Shown: positions 9,113 to 19,112, numbered from the stretch's first letter. The stretch is 64,000 nucleotides of DNA from a bacterium (GCA_021810905.1 JAJZQH010000010.1:83228-147227); one strand, 5' to 3'. Made by a program: numbers and translations. Notes: generated by a model not told the origin, from the letters alone.

Positions 9113-9308
9113 ATGATAAAATAGAATAGATATTCTAATATATAATAAAATATAACCTAGTTAATCTTTGGGGAAATCTTGCCGCATTTCCGAAAATACG
9201 CTTGCGCCCCAAGGGGTTTTGTATATACTCCCGCGCGCTTCAGGTGGTGAGAGTTTTTTGTTGAGTGGGCCCGCAGGTGGTGCCCATTTTTTTTTCGGAT
9301 GCGAATTC
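9113..9308 (+). promoter_or_regulatory. rimP operon leader with attenuator-like hairpin
   Basis: The leader begins AT-rich (9113-9160), a likely promoter area. At 9266-9286 TGGGC pairs with GCCCA around an 11-base loop, followed directly by nine T residues (9287-9295), a Rho-independent terminator shape. It ends 13 bases before the rimP ATG. GTGGGC/GCCCAC-type hairpins in front of rimP are widespread in Proteobacteria (rimP leader). Because the full nusA-infB operon lies downstream, this is more likely an attenuator than an operon end. Confidence 0.65.
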
Positions 9309-9800
9309 ATGTCAATCGACCCAAAAGTTATAGCGGCAAAGGTGGAAGAAGTGACTGCACCGGTCCTTGCCAATCTCGGCTACGACCTCATCGAGCGCGA
9401 GTTAGTCTTTGAATCCGGGCGATGGGTGCTGAGGCTTTACATAGACAAGGAGGGCGGCGTCACGGTGAGCGATTGCGAGCGCGCCTCGCGCGGCATCGAG
9501 GACATGCTTGCAGTTGAGGAGATAGTGCCGGCGCACTATGTCCTGGAAGTCAGTTCTCCTGGAATATTCCGTCCACTTCGCAGGAAGGCCGATTTTGAAA
9601 AATACGTAGGCGCACGGATGAAGATCAGGACCATAGAACCTATAGACGGCCGGAGCAACTTCAAGGGCGTACTCGAGCGGCTTGAAGGCGATACTTTAAT
9701 GATGATCATCGACGGCACGCGATACTGCGTTCCACTCGATGCTCTCGACAAGGCAAGGCTGGAGCCGGAAGATATCCTGCCAAAAAGCAAGACCAACTGA
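9309..9800 (+). CDS. rimP: ribosome maturation factor RimP
   Basis: 163-residue factor needed for 30S subunit assembly. Recognised by the N-terminal domain (APVLANLGYDLIERELV, then VLRLYIDKEGGVTVSDCERA) and the signature VLEVSSPGIFRPLRR preceding the C-terminal Sm-like domain. The frame is open back to 9168, but the family start MSIDPKVIAAKVEEV and the terminator-like hairpin upstream place the ATG at 9309. The upstream Shine-Dalgarno is weak. It is the first gene of the nusA-infB operon. Confidence 0.9.
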   Translation: MSIDPKVIAAKVEEVTAPVLANLGYDLIERELVFESGRWVLRLYIDKEGGVTVSDCERASRGIEDMLAVEEIVPAHYVLEVSSPGIFRPLRRKADFEKYVGARMKIRTIEPIDGRSNFKGVLERLEGDTLMMIIDGTRYCVPLDALDKARLEPEDILPKSKTN

Positions 9801-9813
9801 GGAGGAAAGTGTC

Positions 9814-11256
9814 ATGGCAATGTTTCAAGAACTGGGGCGCGTGCTCGATCAAGTGAGCAAGGATAAGGGTATACCACGCGATATGCTGATCGAGGCTGTA
9901 GAGGTCGCATTCCTCACTGCCGCCCGCAAGAAGTGGGGACATCTGGGAGAGCTGGAGGCGCACTTCAACGACGAGAACGGTGAAATCGAGCTCTTCCAAT
10001 TCAAGACGGCCGTGGACAAGATCGAAGATCCGAACACGCAGATGAGCCTCGAAGAGGCGCACGAACTCGATCCGGACGCGGAAGCTGGCGACAGCCTCGG
10101 CGTGAAGATGGATCCGTCGGTATTCGGCCGCATCGCCGCGCAGACCGCAAAACAGGTCATCATCCAGAAGGTGCGCGAGGCGGAGCGCAACATTATATTC
10201 GAAGAATACAAGGGACGCCTGGGCGAACTCATCACCGGCATCGTCCGCCGCTTTGAAAAGGGCGACATGATTATCGATCTCGGCCGTACTGAAGCCATGG
10301 TGCCCAAGCAGGAGCAGGTGCCATCCGAGAGCTATCGCGCCGGCGAACGTCTCCAGGGTTTTTTCCTGCGCATCGACAAAGAGGGCAAGGGCCCGGCGGT
10401 AGTGCTTTCCAGGCGCAATATCGGTCTGCTCATAGGCCTCTTTACGATGGAGGTTCCTGAGATCGCCGAAGGCATCGTCGAGATCCGCGCGGCTGCGCGC
10501 GAGCCCGGCGTGCGCTCGAAGATCGCCGTGATCTCGCGCGACTCCGACGTGGACCCGGTGGGCGCGTGCGTGGGCATCAAGGGTTCCCGTGTCCAGAGCG
10601 TGGTGAACGAACTCAAGGGCGAGAAAATCGACATAGTCGCGTGGGACAACGAGCCCGCTCGCTTTGTCTGCAATGCGCTGGCCCCTGCCGAGGTAGTGAA
10701 GGTGATCATCCGCGATCGCGAGCGCGCCATGGAAGTGGTGGTGCCGGACGACCAGCTCTCGCTGGCGATAGGCCGACGCGGACAGAACGTGAGGCTCGCT
10801 GCGCAACTCACCGGCTGGAACATCGACGTCTACAGCGAAACTCGCATCGAACAGGTGGCCGCTCGCGCGCGCAAGGTCCTCTCCAATGTCCTGGGCGTGG
10901 ACGACGGCACTGCGATGATCCTCTACTCGCATTCGTTCCGCAGCTTCGAGGATATAGCTTCGGGCGAACTGGATGACTTCAAACAGGTGCCGGGCGTAGG
11001 CGGCGAGGCGCTGTCCGGCCTCTATGAGATGGCGAAGGCAGCGGTAGAAAAGGGCCTTTCGACCCAGACTCTGATCGGAGAGATCATCAAGCAGGAAGAG
11101 GAACAGGCCCGCAAGGATGCGGAGGAAGCCGCGGTACGGGCCAAGGCCGAGGAAGCTGAAAAAGCCGCAAAGGCGTTGGAGGCTCAGGCTGATACCCTTG
11201 GCGCATCATCGGCTGAAACGGAATCTAAAGAGGTTGAGGATAAGCAGGCAGAGTAA
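9814..11256 (+). CDS. nusA: transcription termination/antitermination factor NusA
   Basis: 480-residue RNA polymerase-binding factor controlling pausing, termination and antitermination. Order of domains: N-terminal RNAP-binding domain (1-~130), S1 ([18 protein letters not shown]), KH1/KH2 ([21 protein letters not shown] is the GxxG-containing hallmark; [20 protein letters not shown] follows), then a helical C-terminal region with a helix-hairpin-helix-like repeat and a charged Ala/Glu tail. GGAGG at 9801-9805 fixes the ATG at 9814. In the typical rimP-nusA-infB order. Confidence 0.95.
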   Translation: MAMFQELGRVLDQVSKDKGIPRDMLIEAVEVAFLTAARKKWGHLGELEAHFNDENGEIELFQFKTAVDKIEDPNTQMSLEEAHELDPDAEAGDSLGVKMDPSVFGRIAAQTAKQVIIQKVREAERNIIFEEYKGRLGELITGIVRRFEKGDMIIDLGRTEAMVPKQEQVPSESYRAGERLQGFFLRIDKEGKGPAVVLSRRNIGLLIGLFTMEVPEIAEGIVEIRAAAREPGVRSKIAVISRDSDVDPVGACVGIKGSRVQSVVNELKGEKIDIVAWDNEPARFVCNALAPAEVVKVIIRDRERAMEVVVPDDQLSLAIGRRGQNVRLAAQLTGWNIDVYSETRIEQVAARARKVLSNVLGVDDGTAMILYSHSFRSFEDIASGELDDFKQVPGVGGEALSGLYEMAKAAVEKGLSTQTLIGEIIKQEEEQARKDAEEAAVRAKAEEAEKAAKALEAQADTLGASSAETESKEVEDKQAE

Positions 11257-11295
11257 ACAGGATATATTGGCAGCCCAGTCGAAAGGAAGGGATGC

Positions 11296-13770
11296 ATGTC
11301 CGTTGAGACGAACAAGGAAAATATCGAGCTGTCGTCAACCGAGGTAGTGGAGAAGCGGATCAAGCCTACACTGATCCGGCGTCGCGCCAAGAAAGTCGAG
11401 GCGCCTCCGCCTGAGGAAGAGGCGCCTGCGCCGGCTGTAGAGGCGGCAGCGGTTCCTGTGGAGCAGCCGGTCGCTGCGGCCGCTCCTTCGGTCGAACCAG
11501 TGCCTGCGCCCCGTCCTGCGAGGGTCCCAGGGCCGGTGGATATGAAACTTCCCGTCGCGCCGGCGAAACCGATTACGCCCGAAGCAGCCGCCACGGCGGC
11601 GGCCACTGCGGCTGCGCAGGGGCCGGACGCGAGGGCCACTGTGGGACCGCAGCTCGCAGCTCCAAGCGAAGCGGAACGCCGCATTGGAGTTGTCGGCTAC
11701 ATCGATCTCTCCGCTGCGCCAGGCGTTGTGCGAAGCGTGAAGGAAGACTGGCGCGAGCGCCTCAAGAAGGGGCCGCGCAAGAGAAAGGACCGCGACGAGT
11801 TGGAAATGGAGGCGATTCAGCGAGCGGGCGGGCTCAAACAATTCATGGGAGCGCGCGGCGACGAGGAAAGCGTGGAAGCCCCCGTGGAGCCCGTAGAGGC
11901 CGCCGCCCCTGCAACTCCGGACCGCGTCTTCCAGCCGGGGCCTGCTTCGAAGCGTCGCAAGACGACCGTTCGCAAGGAGTTCAGAAAGACCCAGATCACC
12001 GAACCCAAGGCCATCAAGAAGGTCATTCGAGTCGAGGAGGGCATCAGCATTTCGGCGCTTTCGCAGTCGCTCGGTATCAAGGCCGGCGACATCATAAAGA
12101 AGCTCATGTCGATGGAAGTGATGGCCACAGTGAACCAGCAGGTGGGCGTCGATATAGCCTCGCTCATTGCTGGCGAGTATGGCTTTACCGTAGAGCACAC
12201 CGCCTTCAAAGAAGAGGAAGTGTTGGCGGAGCCGGAGGCTCACGCTTCGGCGAAGAATCTGGAGCATCGCGCGCCCGTAGTCACGGTGATGGGTCACGTC
12301 GATCACGGAAAGACCTCGATCCTCGATGTCATCCGCAAGAGCAACGTCGCGGAAGGCGAAGCGGGCGGCATCACCCAGCACATCGGCGCGTATGAAGTGA
12401 AGCATCCTAAGGGCATGGTCACGTTCCTCGACACGCCCGGTCACGAGGCGTTTACAACGATGCGCGCACGCGGCGCCCAGGTGACGGACATAGTCGTGCT
12501 CGTCGTTGCCGCGGACGACGGCATCATGCCGCAGACCGAAGAGGCGATTTCGCACGCGAAGGCGGCCGGAGTGCCGATTATCGTGGCGATCAACAAGATC
12601 GACAAGCCCGAGGCGCAGCCCGATCGCGTGAAACAGTCGCTGACCGAGCACGGGTTGGTGCCGGAGGAATGGGGCGGCGACGTCATCTGCGTCAACACTT
12701 CGGCCAAGACCAAAGCGGGAATCGATCAACTGCTGGACATGATCCTGCTGCAATCAGAAATGCTTGAGCTCAAGGCGGATCCTACCATCAGGCCCAAGGG
12801 AGTGGTGGTCGAGGCGTCTCTCGACAGGGGGCGCGGTCCGATGGCGACGGTGCTGGTGCAGGAGGGAACTCTCAAGGTCGGTTCGTATGTAGTGTGCGGG
12901 CCGTGCGAGGGCAAGGTGCGCGCGATGCTCGACTGGGAGGGGAGGTCTCTCAAGGAGGCCGCACCCTCAAAGCCGGTTGCGATTCTGGGATTGAGTGGCG
13001 TGCCTTCAGCGGGCGACGAGATGGTGGGCGTTGCCGACGATCGCGGGGCCAGGATGGTAGCGGAACAGCGACGTATGAAGTTGCGCGAACGCGATCTTAC
13101 GGGTCCGGTCCATGCCTCGCTGGAGGAACTCTCCAAGCGGCTTGCAGAAGGCGAGCAGAAGGAGCTCGGGGTCATAATCAAGGCGGATGTGCAGGGCTCC
13201 CTCGAGGCGGTCTCCGACTCGCTCTCGAAGCTCTCCACGGACCAGGTCTCCCTCAAGATCCTGCACTCGGGAGTCGGCGGCATCACCGAGAGCGACGTAA
13301 TGCTGGCTTCTGCTTCCGACGCCGTCGTACTGGGCTTCAACGTGGTACCTGACGGTATGGCGAGGGAAGCTGCGGACCGGGAAAATATAGAGATCCGCTC
13401 GTACAGAATAATCTACGAGATGATCGACGAAGTGAAAAAGGCAATGGAAGGGCTTTTGGCGCCGGAACTCAAGGAGGTCGTCCAGGGCCGCGCAGAGGTC
13501 AAGAACGTCTTCCGCATCTCGAAGGTCGGAACGATCGCCGGGTGCCAAGTCATATCCGGCAAGGTTCATCGCGCGTCGCGTGCGCGTCTGATCCGCGATT
13601 CGGTCGTCGTATTCGAAGGCAAGCTCGCCTCGCTCAAGCGCTTCAAGGATGACGTGCGAGAGGTGTCCGACGGATATGAATGCGGCATCGGTCTGGATGG
13701 CTTCAATGACGTCAAGGTCGGCGACGTGATCGAAGCGTTCCTCATCGAGAGCAAGGCCGCCAAACTTTAA
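11296..13770 (+). CDS. infB: translation initiation factor IF-2
   Basis: 824-residue GTPase that delivers initiator tRNA to the 30S subunit. The N-terminal ~230 residues are Ala/Pro/Glu-rich and low complexity. An IF2-N domain ([20 protein letters not shown]) precedes the G domain, with G1 GHVDHGKT at 333-340, G3 DTPGHEAF and G4 NKID. Domains II-IV follow, including the conserved [20 protein letters not shown] segment. GAAAGGAAGGG lies before the ATG. Length is usual for a Gram-negative IF-2. Confidence 0.96.
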   Translation: MSVETNKENIELSSTEVVEKRIKPTLIRRRAKKVEAPPPEEEAPAPAVEAAAVPVEQPVAAAAPSVEPVPAPRPARVPGPVDMKLPVAPAKPITPEAAATAAATAAAQGPDARATVGPQLAAPSEAERRIGVVGYIDLSAAPGVVRSVKEDWRERLKKGPRKRKDRDELEMEAIQRAGGLKQFMGARGDEESVEAPVEPVEAAAPATPDRVFQPGPASKRRKTTVRKEFRKTQITEPKAIKKVIRVEEGISISALSQSLGIKAGDIIKKLMSMEVMATVNQQVGVDIASLIAGEYGFTVEHTAFKEEEVLAEPEAHASAKNLEHRAPVVTVMGHVDHGKTSILDVIRKSNVAEGEAGGITQHIGAYEVKHPKGMVTFLDTPGHEAFTTMRARGAQVTDIVVLVVAADDGIMPQTEEAISHAKAAGVPIIVAINKIDKPEAQPDRVKQSLTEHGLVPEEWGGDVICVNTSAKTKAGIDQLLDMILLQSEMLELKADPTIRPKGVVVEASLDRGRGPMATVLVQEGTLKVGSYVVCGPCEGKVRAMLDWEGRSLKEAAPSKPVAILGLSGVPSAGDEMVGVADDRGARMVAEQRRMKLRERDLTGPVHASLEELSKRLAEGEQKELGVIIKADVQGSLEAVSDSLSKLSTDQVSLKILHSGVGGITESDVMLASASDAVVLGFNVVPDGMAREAADRENIEIRSYRIIYEMIDEVKKAMEGLLAPELKEVVQGRAEVKNVFRISKVGTIAGCQVISGKVHRASRARLIRDSVVVFEGKLASLKRFKDDVREVSDGYECGIGLDGFNDVKVGDVIEAFLIESKAAKL

Positions 13771-13781
13771 CTGCAGTGATT

Positions 13782-13865
13782 CGTCGTTCGTGTATCGTGA
13801 TTCGTAAAGGCCTCAGGTAGTCGTGCGGTTTTACGATCCACGAACGACGAACGACGAACGACGAA
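13782..13865. repeat. intergenic inverted repeat, ATTCACGA word family (infB-ylxP)
   Basis: Left half: tandem words of the type CGTCGTTCGTG and ATCGTGATTCGTAAA. Loop region contains GGTTTTACG. Right half: complementary words ATCCACGAACGACGAACG. It fills almost the whole gap between infB and ylxP inside an operon. Related copies at 14187-14210, 32114-32292, 37066-37147, 37371-37444 and 38949-39017. Confidence 0.8.
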
Positions 13866-14153
13866 ATGATCGTCGGAATCTGCAAACTCGATCTGCGCAT
13901 TCGTGGCTGCGGTTCTCTGAAAGAGAAGCGGCAGGTGTTGCGTAAAATAAAAGACAGGGTCGCGAGCCGCCTGAATGTAACGGTGGCCGAAGTTGGGAAT
14001 CAAGACCTTTGGCAGCGCGCGGAGATGGGCTTTGCGGTTGTAGGCAACGACAGCCGGGTGCTTGAGGGTCTCATGGAGAGGACCTGCAATTTTATTGAAG
14101 AGCTGGATTTATCCGAGACGCTTGACCGCTATACCGAGATTATTCACATTTAA
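13866..14153 (+). CDS. ylxP: YlxP/DUF503 family protein
   Basis: 95-residue small protein of the DUF503 family, recognised by MIVGICKLDLRIRGCGSLKE at the start and VAEVGNQDLWQRAEMGFAVV in the middle. In many bacteria this gene lies between infB and rbfA exactly as here, and it is implicated in ribosome function or assembly, but no biochemical role is firmly known. The ATG directly follows the palindromic repeat, so its ribosome site is formed by repeat sequence. Confidence 0.88.
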   Translation: MIVGICKLDLRIRGCGSLKEKRQVLRKIKDRVASRLNVTVAEVGNQDLWQRAEMGFAVVGNDSRVLEGLMERTCNFIEELDLSETLDRYTEIIHI

Positions 14154-14186
14154 ACACTGTAGCGCCTCAAACTTGCAGCACTTGAG

Positions 14187-14210
14187 TTTTACGATTCACG
14201 AATCACGTGG
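14187..14210. repeat. short ATTCACGA-family repeat
   Basis: ACGATTCACGAATCACG between ylxP and rbfA; a minimal member of the family at 13782-13865. The rest of the 117-base gap shows no other feature. Confidence 0.6.
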
Positions 14211-14270
14211 TTGCATAAACACTCAAACTCAATATATCTGGATCGTAGGTCTGAGGCCTGACTTCGCTAT

Positions 14271-14633
14271 ATGACACGACACCTGCCATATGATCGGGCC
14301 GAGCGCGTTGCCGACGGCATCCACCAGCTCGTAGCAACGGCCGTCGTAAACGACATATCCGATCCGCGCCTTGAAGGCGTGGCGATCACGTGCGTCCGTG
14401 TGACAAAGGACCTGCGCGTAGCCCGCATCTACTACCACACGCATCTCTCTTCGGACGAGGCGCAAAACCGCGCGGCTGAAGGTTTCAAGAGCGCCGCCGG
14501 CTTTCTCAGGCGCCGCATAGCGCAGACGCTTTCCCTGAAGTTCACTCCTTCGCTGGAGTTCTTCTACGACGAGACCATAGATCTAGGCGAACGAATAGAC
14601 GAGCTTATCGCAGGAATCAAAGGGGGAAGCTGA
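14271..14633 (+). CDS. rbfA: ribosome-binding factor A
   Basis: 120-residue KH-like factor for late 30S maturation and cold adaptation. Family features visible are RAERVADGIHQLVATAVV at the N-terminus, NDISDPRLEGVAITCVRVTK and LRRRIAQTLSLKFTPSLEF. Start ATG at 14271; no strong Shine-Dalgarno. It is followed two bases later by the nrnA-like gene, and the order infB-ylxP-rbfA-nrnA-truB is the common bacterial one. Confidence 0.92.
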   Translation: MTRHLPYDRAERVADGIHQLVATAVVNDISDPRLEGVAITCVRVTKDLRVARIYYHTHLSSDEAQNRAAEGFKSAAGFLRRRIAQTLSLKFTPSLEFFYDETIDLGERIDELIAGIKGGS

Positions 14634-14634
14634 C

Positions 14635-15600
14635 ATGGAAGACTACGCCGCTTTCCTGGAGAGGCTTCGTGATTCACAGCGGGTTCTCGTGGCATCGCAC
14701 TACAGCCCTGACGGAGACGGCATAGGCTCCACTCTCGCGCTGGGTTTTATGCTCGAGCGGCTAGGCAAGAGCCCCGTGATGTATAATCGCGACAGCATAC
14801 CGGATAATCTCCGTTTCTTGCCGGGCGCCGAGCGCCTCGTACGGTCGATAGATCCCAATGAGAGCTTTGACATGGCCATAATGGTTGATTGCGCCCAGCC
14901 ATCCAGGGTATCGGATGAATTTGCTGCCCGGAAGAATCCTGGAGTGCTGGCCTGCATAGACCACCACGTGCTTGAGAACGCGGAGGCCGAGTTGTTGCTG
15001 CTGGACCCCACTGCGGCGTCTGCGGGCGAAGTCGTGATGAGGCTCATGAAGAGCGCTGGTCTTGTCATCGACGCTGCAGTGGCGAAGTGCATCTACACGA
15101 CGCTCGTAGTGGATACCGGTTTTTTCAAGTATTCCTCGACCAATGCCCATGTCTTTGAGCTTGCGGCCGAGCTCGTGGGTAATGGTGCACAACCATGGGA
15201 AGTGGCCAAATACATGGAGGAGTCTTATCCCGCGTCGCGAATGAAACTGCTCGCGCGTTCGCTTGCAACGCTCGATATTTCGCTCGGTGGACGATACGCC
15301 ACCATGGAGGTCACGGAGGAGATGCTCTTGGCCACCGGCGCCACGATAGAGGTATCTGATGAATTTGCGACATATCCGCGTTCGATCGCAGGCGTGGAGG
15401 TTGCGGCCCTGTTTCGTGATATAGGAGATGGAGTCGTCAAAGTGAGCCTGCGTTCCAAGGACATCGTTGACGTGGCGGCCATTGCGCGTTCCATGGGCGG
15501 AGGCGGGCACATGCGCGCCGCAGGGCTGCGCGTGCGAGCTCCGCTCGCGGAGGCGAAAGAGCGCATAAGGGCCGCGGTAGAAAGTGCGCTAGGGAGCTGA
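14635..15600 (+). CDS. nrnA: DHH-family phosphoesterase, NrnA-like (oligoribonuclease/pAp phosphatase)
   Basis: 321-residue DHH-DHHA1 protein. Metal-binding motifs are HYSPDGDGIGS (residues ~20-30), MVDCAQ and IDHH (the DHH triad), with the C-terminal DHHA1 motif MGGGGHMRAAG. This arrangement is that of NrnA, which degrades nanoRNAs and hydrolyses pAp. GGGGGAAGC precedes the ATG. Position between rbfA and truB supports the assignment; exact substrate range is inferred from family knowledge. Confidence 0.88.
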   Translation: MEDYAAFLERLRDSQRVLVASHYSPDGDGIGSTLALGFMLERLGKSPVMYNRDSIPDNLRFLPGAERLVRSIDPNESFDMAIMVDCAQPSRVSDEFAARKNPGVLACIDHHVLENAEAELLLLDPTAASAGEVVMRLMKSAGLVIDAAVAKCIYTTLVVDTGFFKYSSTNAHVFELAAELVGNGAQPWEVAKYMEESYPASRMKLLARSLATLDISLGGRYATMEVTEEMLLATGATIEVSDEFATYPRSIAGVEVAALFRDIGDGVVKVSLRSKDIVDVAAIARSMGGGGHMRAAGLRVRAPLAEAKERIRAAVESALGS

Positions 15601-15610
15601 AAGAGAACAG

Positions 15611-15718
15611 TCGCAAGCAACGCGAGAAACGCCAGCAAAGCCAGCAACGCGTGCAAGATCAGTGTTTTTTTAACGTTGTTTCGTTGCTGGCATTTCTCGC
15701 CTTGCTGGCGTTGCCTGC
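15611..15718. repeat. intergenic inverted repeat, CAAGCAACGC word family (nrnA-truB)
   Basis: Left words AGCAACGCGAGAAACGCC and AGCAAAGCCAGCAACGC; right words GTTGCTGGCATTTCTCGCC and TTGCTGGCG. GAGAAACGCCAGCAA pairs with TTGCTGGCATTTCTC with one mismatch. A run of eight T residues lies between the arms. Occupies the gap between two genes of the same operon. Confidence 0.78.
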
Positions 15719-15727
15719 AGGTCTTTT

Positions 15728-16402
15728 ATGGATGGCGTCCTCGTTATAGATAAACCCGCAGGCCCTACCTCTCATGCCGTCGTCGCCCTTGTTAAGCGGC
15801 TTACGCGCGTGGACAAGATCGGCCATCTCGGAACGCTCGATCCAGCAGCGAGCGGCGTGCTTCCGCTTGTTATAAACGGTGCAACCAGGCATGCGAAGCG
15901 CCTGGCAGGAGATGAGAAAATCTACGAGTTCACGCTCTTCCTGGGTGTTGCGACAGACACGGATGACGAGAGCGGCAACGTGATATCGAGAAAGATTCCA
16001 GATGGTCTTCACTTCGACGACTTGAGCCGAATCCTGGAGCGTTTTACGGGGCGGATCATGCAGAGACCTCCGCTTTATTCCGCAAAGAAGGTATACGGAC
16101 GCAGGGCCTGCGACCTGTCTAGAGACGGCATGCAATTCAATCTGCTGCCCAGGCCGGTCAATGTGGATGCGATCGAGATCATTGGCGGGACGTGGCCGGA
16201 ACCGAGGTTGCGTCTGAAGTGCAGGGCAGGGACGTATGTCCGCAGTCTCTGCCGCGACCTGGGTGAGGCGCTTGGCTGCGGAGGTCATGCCAGGGCTATC
16301 AGGAGGCTCAGGAGTGGGGCCTATATAATAGATGAAGCGGTGCCTCCTGAGGCTCTAAAGCCGGGCTCCGACGCCTGGCACGCCTATCTTCTACCCGTGT
16401 GA
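15728..16402 (+). CDS. truB: tRNA pseudouridine-55 synthase TruB (short form)
   Basis: Makes pseudouridine at position 55 of tRNAs. MDGVLVIDKPAGPTSHAVV and GHLGTLDPAASGVL (catalytic D38) are the two diagnostic motifs, and RCRAGTYVRSLCRDLGEALG is the conserved motif III region. At 224 residues it is much shorter than E. coli TruB (314) and appears to end after the catalytic domain, without the C-terminal PUA domain. Operon context with rbfA upstream and rpsO downstream is canonical. Confidence 0.92.
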   Translation: MDGVLVIDKPAGPTSHAVVALVKRLTRVDKIGHLGTLDPAASGVLPLVINGATRHAKRLAGDEKIYEFTLFLGVATDTDDESGNVISRKIPDGLHFDDLSRILERFTGRIMQRPPLYSAKKVYGRRACDLSRDGMQFNLLPRPVNVDAIEIIGGTWPEPRLRLKCRAGTYVRSLCRDLGEALGCGGHARAIRRLRSGAYIIDEAVPPEALKPGSDAWHAYLLPV

Positions 16403-16449
16403 GAATTTTCTTTACAGTCTGAAAATCATGTGTTAGCAGCGCTTCCCCT

Positions 16450-16719
16450 ATGGCACTCGCACAGACAAAAAAGTCGGAAGTCATCAAAAAATTCAGCACC
16501 CACGAAGGCGACACCGGTTCGGCAGAGGTCCAGATAGCCTTGTTGTCCGAACGCATCAGTCAGCTTACAGCGCACTTTGAGGGTCACGTTAAAGATCATG
16601 CAAGCCGCCGCGGTCTGCTCATGATGGTCGGCCGCAGGCGAAAGCTGCTCAACTACCTGAAGAAGCACAACGAAGGTCGTTATAAGTCGCTCATCGGGGA
16701 GCTGGGCATCAGGAAATAG
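16450..16719 (+). CDS. rpsO: 30S ribosomal protein S15
   Basis: 89-residue primary 16S rRNA-binding protein. Features: [40 protein letters not shown] and the C-terminal [14 protein letters not shown] segment, all standard for S15. Its usual partner pnp follows. No strong Shine-Dalgarno is visible directly before the ATG; S15 genes are often autoregulated through leader structure, but I cannot identify a specific pseudoknot here. Confidence 0.95.
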   Translation: MALAQTKKSEVIKKFSTHEGDTGSAEVQIALLSERISQLTAHFEGHVKDHASRRGLLMMVGRRRKLLNYLKKHNEGRYKSLIGELGIRK

Positions 16720-16760
16720 CCCGCGGCTTGGGCAGAGGAGAGTGTCCTGATAATTTTTTC

Positions 16761-16788
16761 GAACGCTCGCCAGTACAGGCGAGCGTTC
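16761..16788 (+). promoter_or_regulatory. perfect hairpin between rpsO and pnp
   Basis: GAACGCTCGCC (16761-16771) pairs perfectly over 11 bp with GGCGAGCGTTC (16778-16788) around a six-base loop. Only two T residues follow, so it is a poor terminator. In E. coli a stem-loop in the pnp leader is cut by RNase III and mediates PNPase autoregulation; the placement here suggests the same kind of control, which is inference. Confidence 0.6.
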
Positions 16789-16934
16789 TTGCAAGTTATC
16801 AGCGAGGCCCTCCTTCTCGGCGATTCAAGTCAGCAGGTCATTTCCTCAAAACTGAAATTATGGCGAAACGCTAACGCCCGCGCGCTACTATTGGTGTGCG
16901 TGCGTGGGACCATCGCGCCAGGAAGGAAGTTGTC

Positions 16935-19043
16935 ATGCCTAAGAGAATAGAAACAAAACTCGGCGGCCGCACTCTCACTTTGGAGACAGGGCGGATCGCC
17001 AAACAGGCCGGAGGTTCGGTCGTAGTGCGCTACGGCGATTCGGTCGTGCTCGTTACCGCAACGGCGAAGTCCGAGACCGTTGAAGGCCGCGATTTCACGC
17101 CGCTCACGGTCGATTACGTCGAGAAGACGTTCGCCGCGGGAAAGATCCCGGGCGGTTTCTTCAAGCGCGAGGGAAGGCCGACTACGCGCGAGACGCTCAC
17201 AAGCCGTCTGATCGACAGGCCGGTGAGGCCGCTCTTTCCAAAGGGCTATGCAAACGAAACGCAGGTTATCGCAACGGTGCTCTCCGCGGACGTGGATCAC
17301 GACCCTGACACGCTGGGCGTGATTGGCGCGTCGGCAGCGCTCACAGTCTCACCGTATCCATTCCTGGGTCCGATCGCGTGCGTGCGCGTGGGCCGCGTGG
17401 GCGGAAAATTCGTGTGCAACCCGAAAGAAGCGGATCGCGATGCCTCCGACATCGACATGATCGTTGCAGGCAGCCGCGACGCGATCGTAATGGTCGAGGG
17501 CGGAGCAAAGATGGTGTCGGAAGATGATATGATCGAGGCGCTGATGTTCGCTCACGAGCAGATGCAGCCCGCCATCCAGGCGCAGCTTGAACTGCAGAAA
17601 CTCGCCGGCAAGCCGAAGTGGGTAACAGTGCCGCCGCCGGACACGAGCGATGTCACTGCTAAGGTGCGCGATGCGCTCGGCAACAGGCTCGCCGAGGCGG
17701 TCACGATCCCCACAAAGATTGAACGCTATGCGGCGCTCGATGCGCTCAAGAAGGATCTCGTAGATAAACTCGTGCCAGAGGACGACGAAACCGGGCTCGA
17801 GAGCCAGGTCAAGGAGGCGTTCTCGGAACTCAAGAAGGCGTTCGTCCGCAAGATGATCGTGGACGACGGCAAACGCATCGACGGCCGCGGGCTCACGGAG
17901 GTGCGTCCGATCACGTGCGACGTGTCGCTCCTGCCGCGCGCTCACGGCTCCGCGCTCTTCACGCGCGGCGAGACGCAGGCCCTGGCCACGGTCACGCTCG
18001 GCACCAAGGAAGATCAGCAGCTCATCGAGAACATCACCGCGGAGTACTATGAGAAGTTTATGCTGCACTACAACTTTCCGCCGTTCTCGGTCGGAGAGGT
18101 GAAGTTCCTGCGCGGACCGGGCCGTCGTGAGATCGGCCACGGCGCCCTCGCGGAGCGCGCGATCCGCGGCGTATTGCCGGACGAGGAATCGTTCCCGTAC
18201 ACGGTGCGCGTGGTCTCGGAGATACTGGAATCCAACGGCAGCTCCTCAATGGCGACTGTCTGCGGCTCAACGCTTTCGCTGATGGATGCCGGCGTTCCGA
18301 TCAAGTCGGCGGTCGCCGGTGTGGCGATGGGACTCATCAAAGAGGACAGCCAGACTGCGGTGCTGACCGACATCCTGGGCGACGAAGATCACCTGGGCGA
18401 CATGGACTTCAAGGTCTGCGGCACGCGCGAGGGAGTGACGGCGCTGCAGATGGATATCAAGATCAGCGGCATCACACGCGAGATCCTTGGAAAGGCGCTG
18501 CGACAGGCCCGCGATGCGAGGCTCTCGATCCTCGATCACATGGAAGCCACGATCGCGAAGCCGCGCAAGGAGCTCTCTCCATACGCTCCGAAGCTCACGG
18601 TCATTAAAATTCCGATCGACCGCATCGGCGATCTCATTGGTCCGGGCGGCAAGAACGTGCGCAAGATCATCGACGAGACCGGCGCGTCGATCGACATCAA
18701 CGACGACGGCACGGTAGTCATCGGCGCCGTGGATCAGGCATCAGGCGATCTTGCGATCAAGCTCGTGAAGCGCTGCACGGCAACTCCAGAGGCCGGCAAG
18801 TACTACCGCGGCAAGGTAGTGCGTATCGCGGACTTCGGCGCGTTCGTGGAGATCTTCCCCAAGGTGGACGGGCTCCTGCACATCTCGCAGATCGACAATC
18901 AGCGCATCAAGCAGGTTTCGGACGTGCTCAAGATGGGCGACGAGGTGGTGGTGAAGGTCCTGGAGGTCGACCCTGAGAGCGGCAAGATCAGGCTCTCCCG
19001 TAAGGACGCCATGGGCCATGAGGGAGAGGTGGAAGAGATGTAA
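16935..19043 (+). CDS. pnp: polyribonucleotide nucleotidyltransferase (PNPase)
   Basis: 702-residue 3'-5' phosphorolytic exoribonuclease. Two RNase PH domains (about 1-220 and 315-540) with the all-alpha domain between, then KH (IGDLIGPGGKNVRKIIDETG with GPGG) and S1 (GKVVRIADFGAFVEIFPKVD). FKREGRPTTRETLTSRLIDR is the FFRR-like loop region. GGAAGGA just upstream sets the ATG at 16935, although the frame opens at 16896. Follows rpsO as in most bacteria. Confidence 0.96.
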   Translation: MPKRIETKLGGRTLTLETGRIAKQAGGSVVVRYGDSVVLVTATAKSETVEGRDFTPLTVDYVEKTFAAGKIPGGFFKREGRPTTRETLTSRLIDRPVRPLFPKGYANETQVIATVLSADVDHDPDTLGVIGASAALTVSPYPFLGPIACVRVGRVGGKFVCNPKEADRDASDIDMIVAGSRDAIVMVEGGAKMVSEDDMIEALMFAHEQMQPAIQAQLELQKLAGKPKWVTVPPPDTSDVTAKVRDALGNRLAEAVTIPTKIERYAALDALKKDLVDKLVPEDDETGLESQVKEAFSELKKAFVRKMIVDDGKRIDGRGLTEVRPITCDVSLLPRAHGSALFTRGETQALATVTLGTKEDQQLIENITAEYYEKFMLHYNFPPFSVGEVKFLRGPGRREIGHGALAERAIRGVLPDEESFPYTVRVVSEILESNGSSSMATVCGSTLSLMDAGVPIKSAVAGVAMGLIKEDSQTAVLTDILGDEDHLGDMDFKVCGTREGVTALQMDIKISGITREILGKALRQARDARLSILDHMEATIAKPRKELSPYAPKLTVIKIPIDRIGDLIGPGGKNVRKIIDETGASIDINDDGTVVIGAVDQASGDLAIKLVKRCTATPEAGKYYRGKVVRIADFGAFVEIFPKVDGLLHISQIDNQRIKQVSDVLKMGDEVVVKVLEVDPESGKIRLSRKDAMGHEGEVEEM

Positions 19044-19044
19044 A

Positions 19045-19112
19045 ACCGTACGTTCGTGCGTTCGATTTAAAAACCGTACGATAGTACGATGGTACTCTGG
19101 TACGATGGTACA
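19045..19112. repeat. GTACG/GGTACGATG word repeat downstream of pnp
   Basis: Words CCGTACGTTCGTGCGTTCG, ACCGTACGATAGTACGATGG and TACTCTGGTACGATGGTAC; self-complementary CGTACG/GTAC cores. Belongs to the same family as 20752-20833 and 21254-21335. Lies between the pnp stop codon and its terminator. Confidence 0.65.

Noticed and set aside
9168..9308. N-terminal extension of RimP
   Set aside because: The frame is open, but it runs through the terminator-like hairpin and T-run, and RimP homology begins at the ATG at 9309.
10000..10932. 408-codon frame antisense to nusA
   Set aside because: nusA is unambiguous on the plus strand; the antisense frame has no start signal or domain.
16896..16934. 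Earlier start for pnp
   Set aside because: Thirteen extra residues have no family support and GGAAGGA lies directly before 16935.
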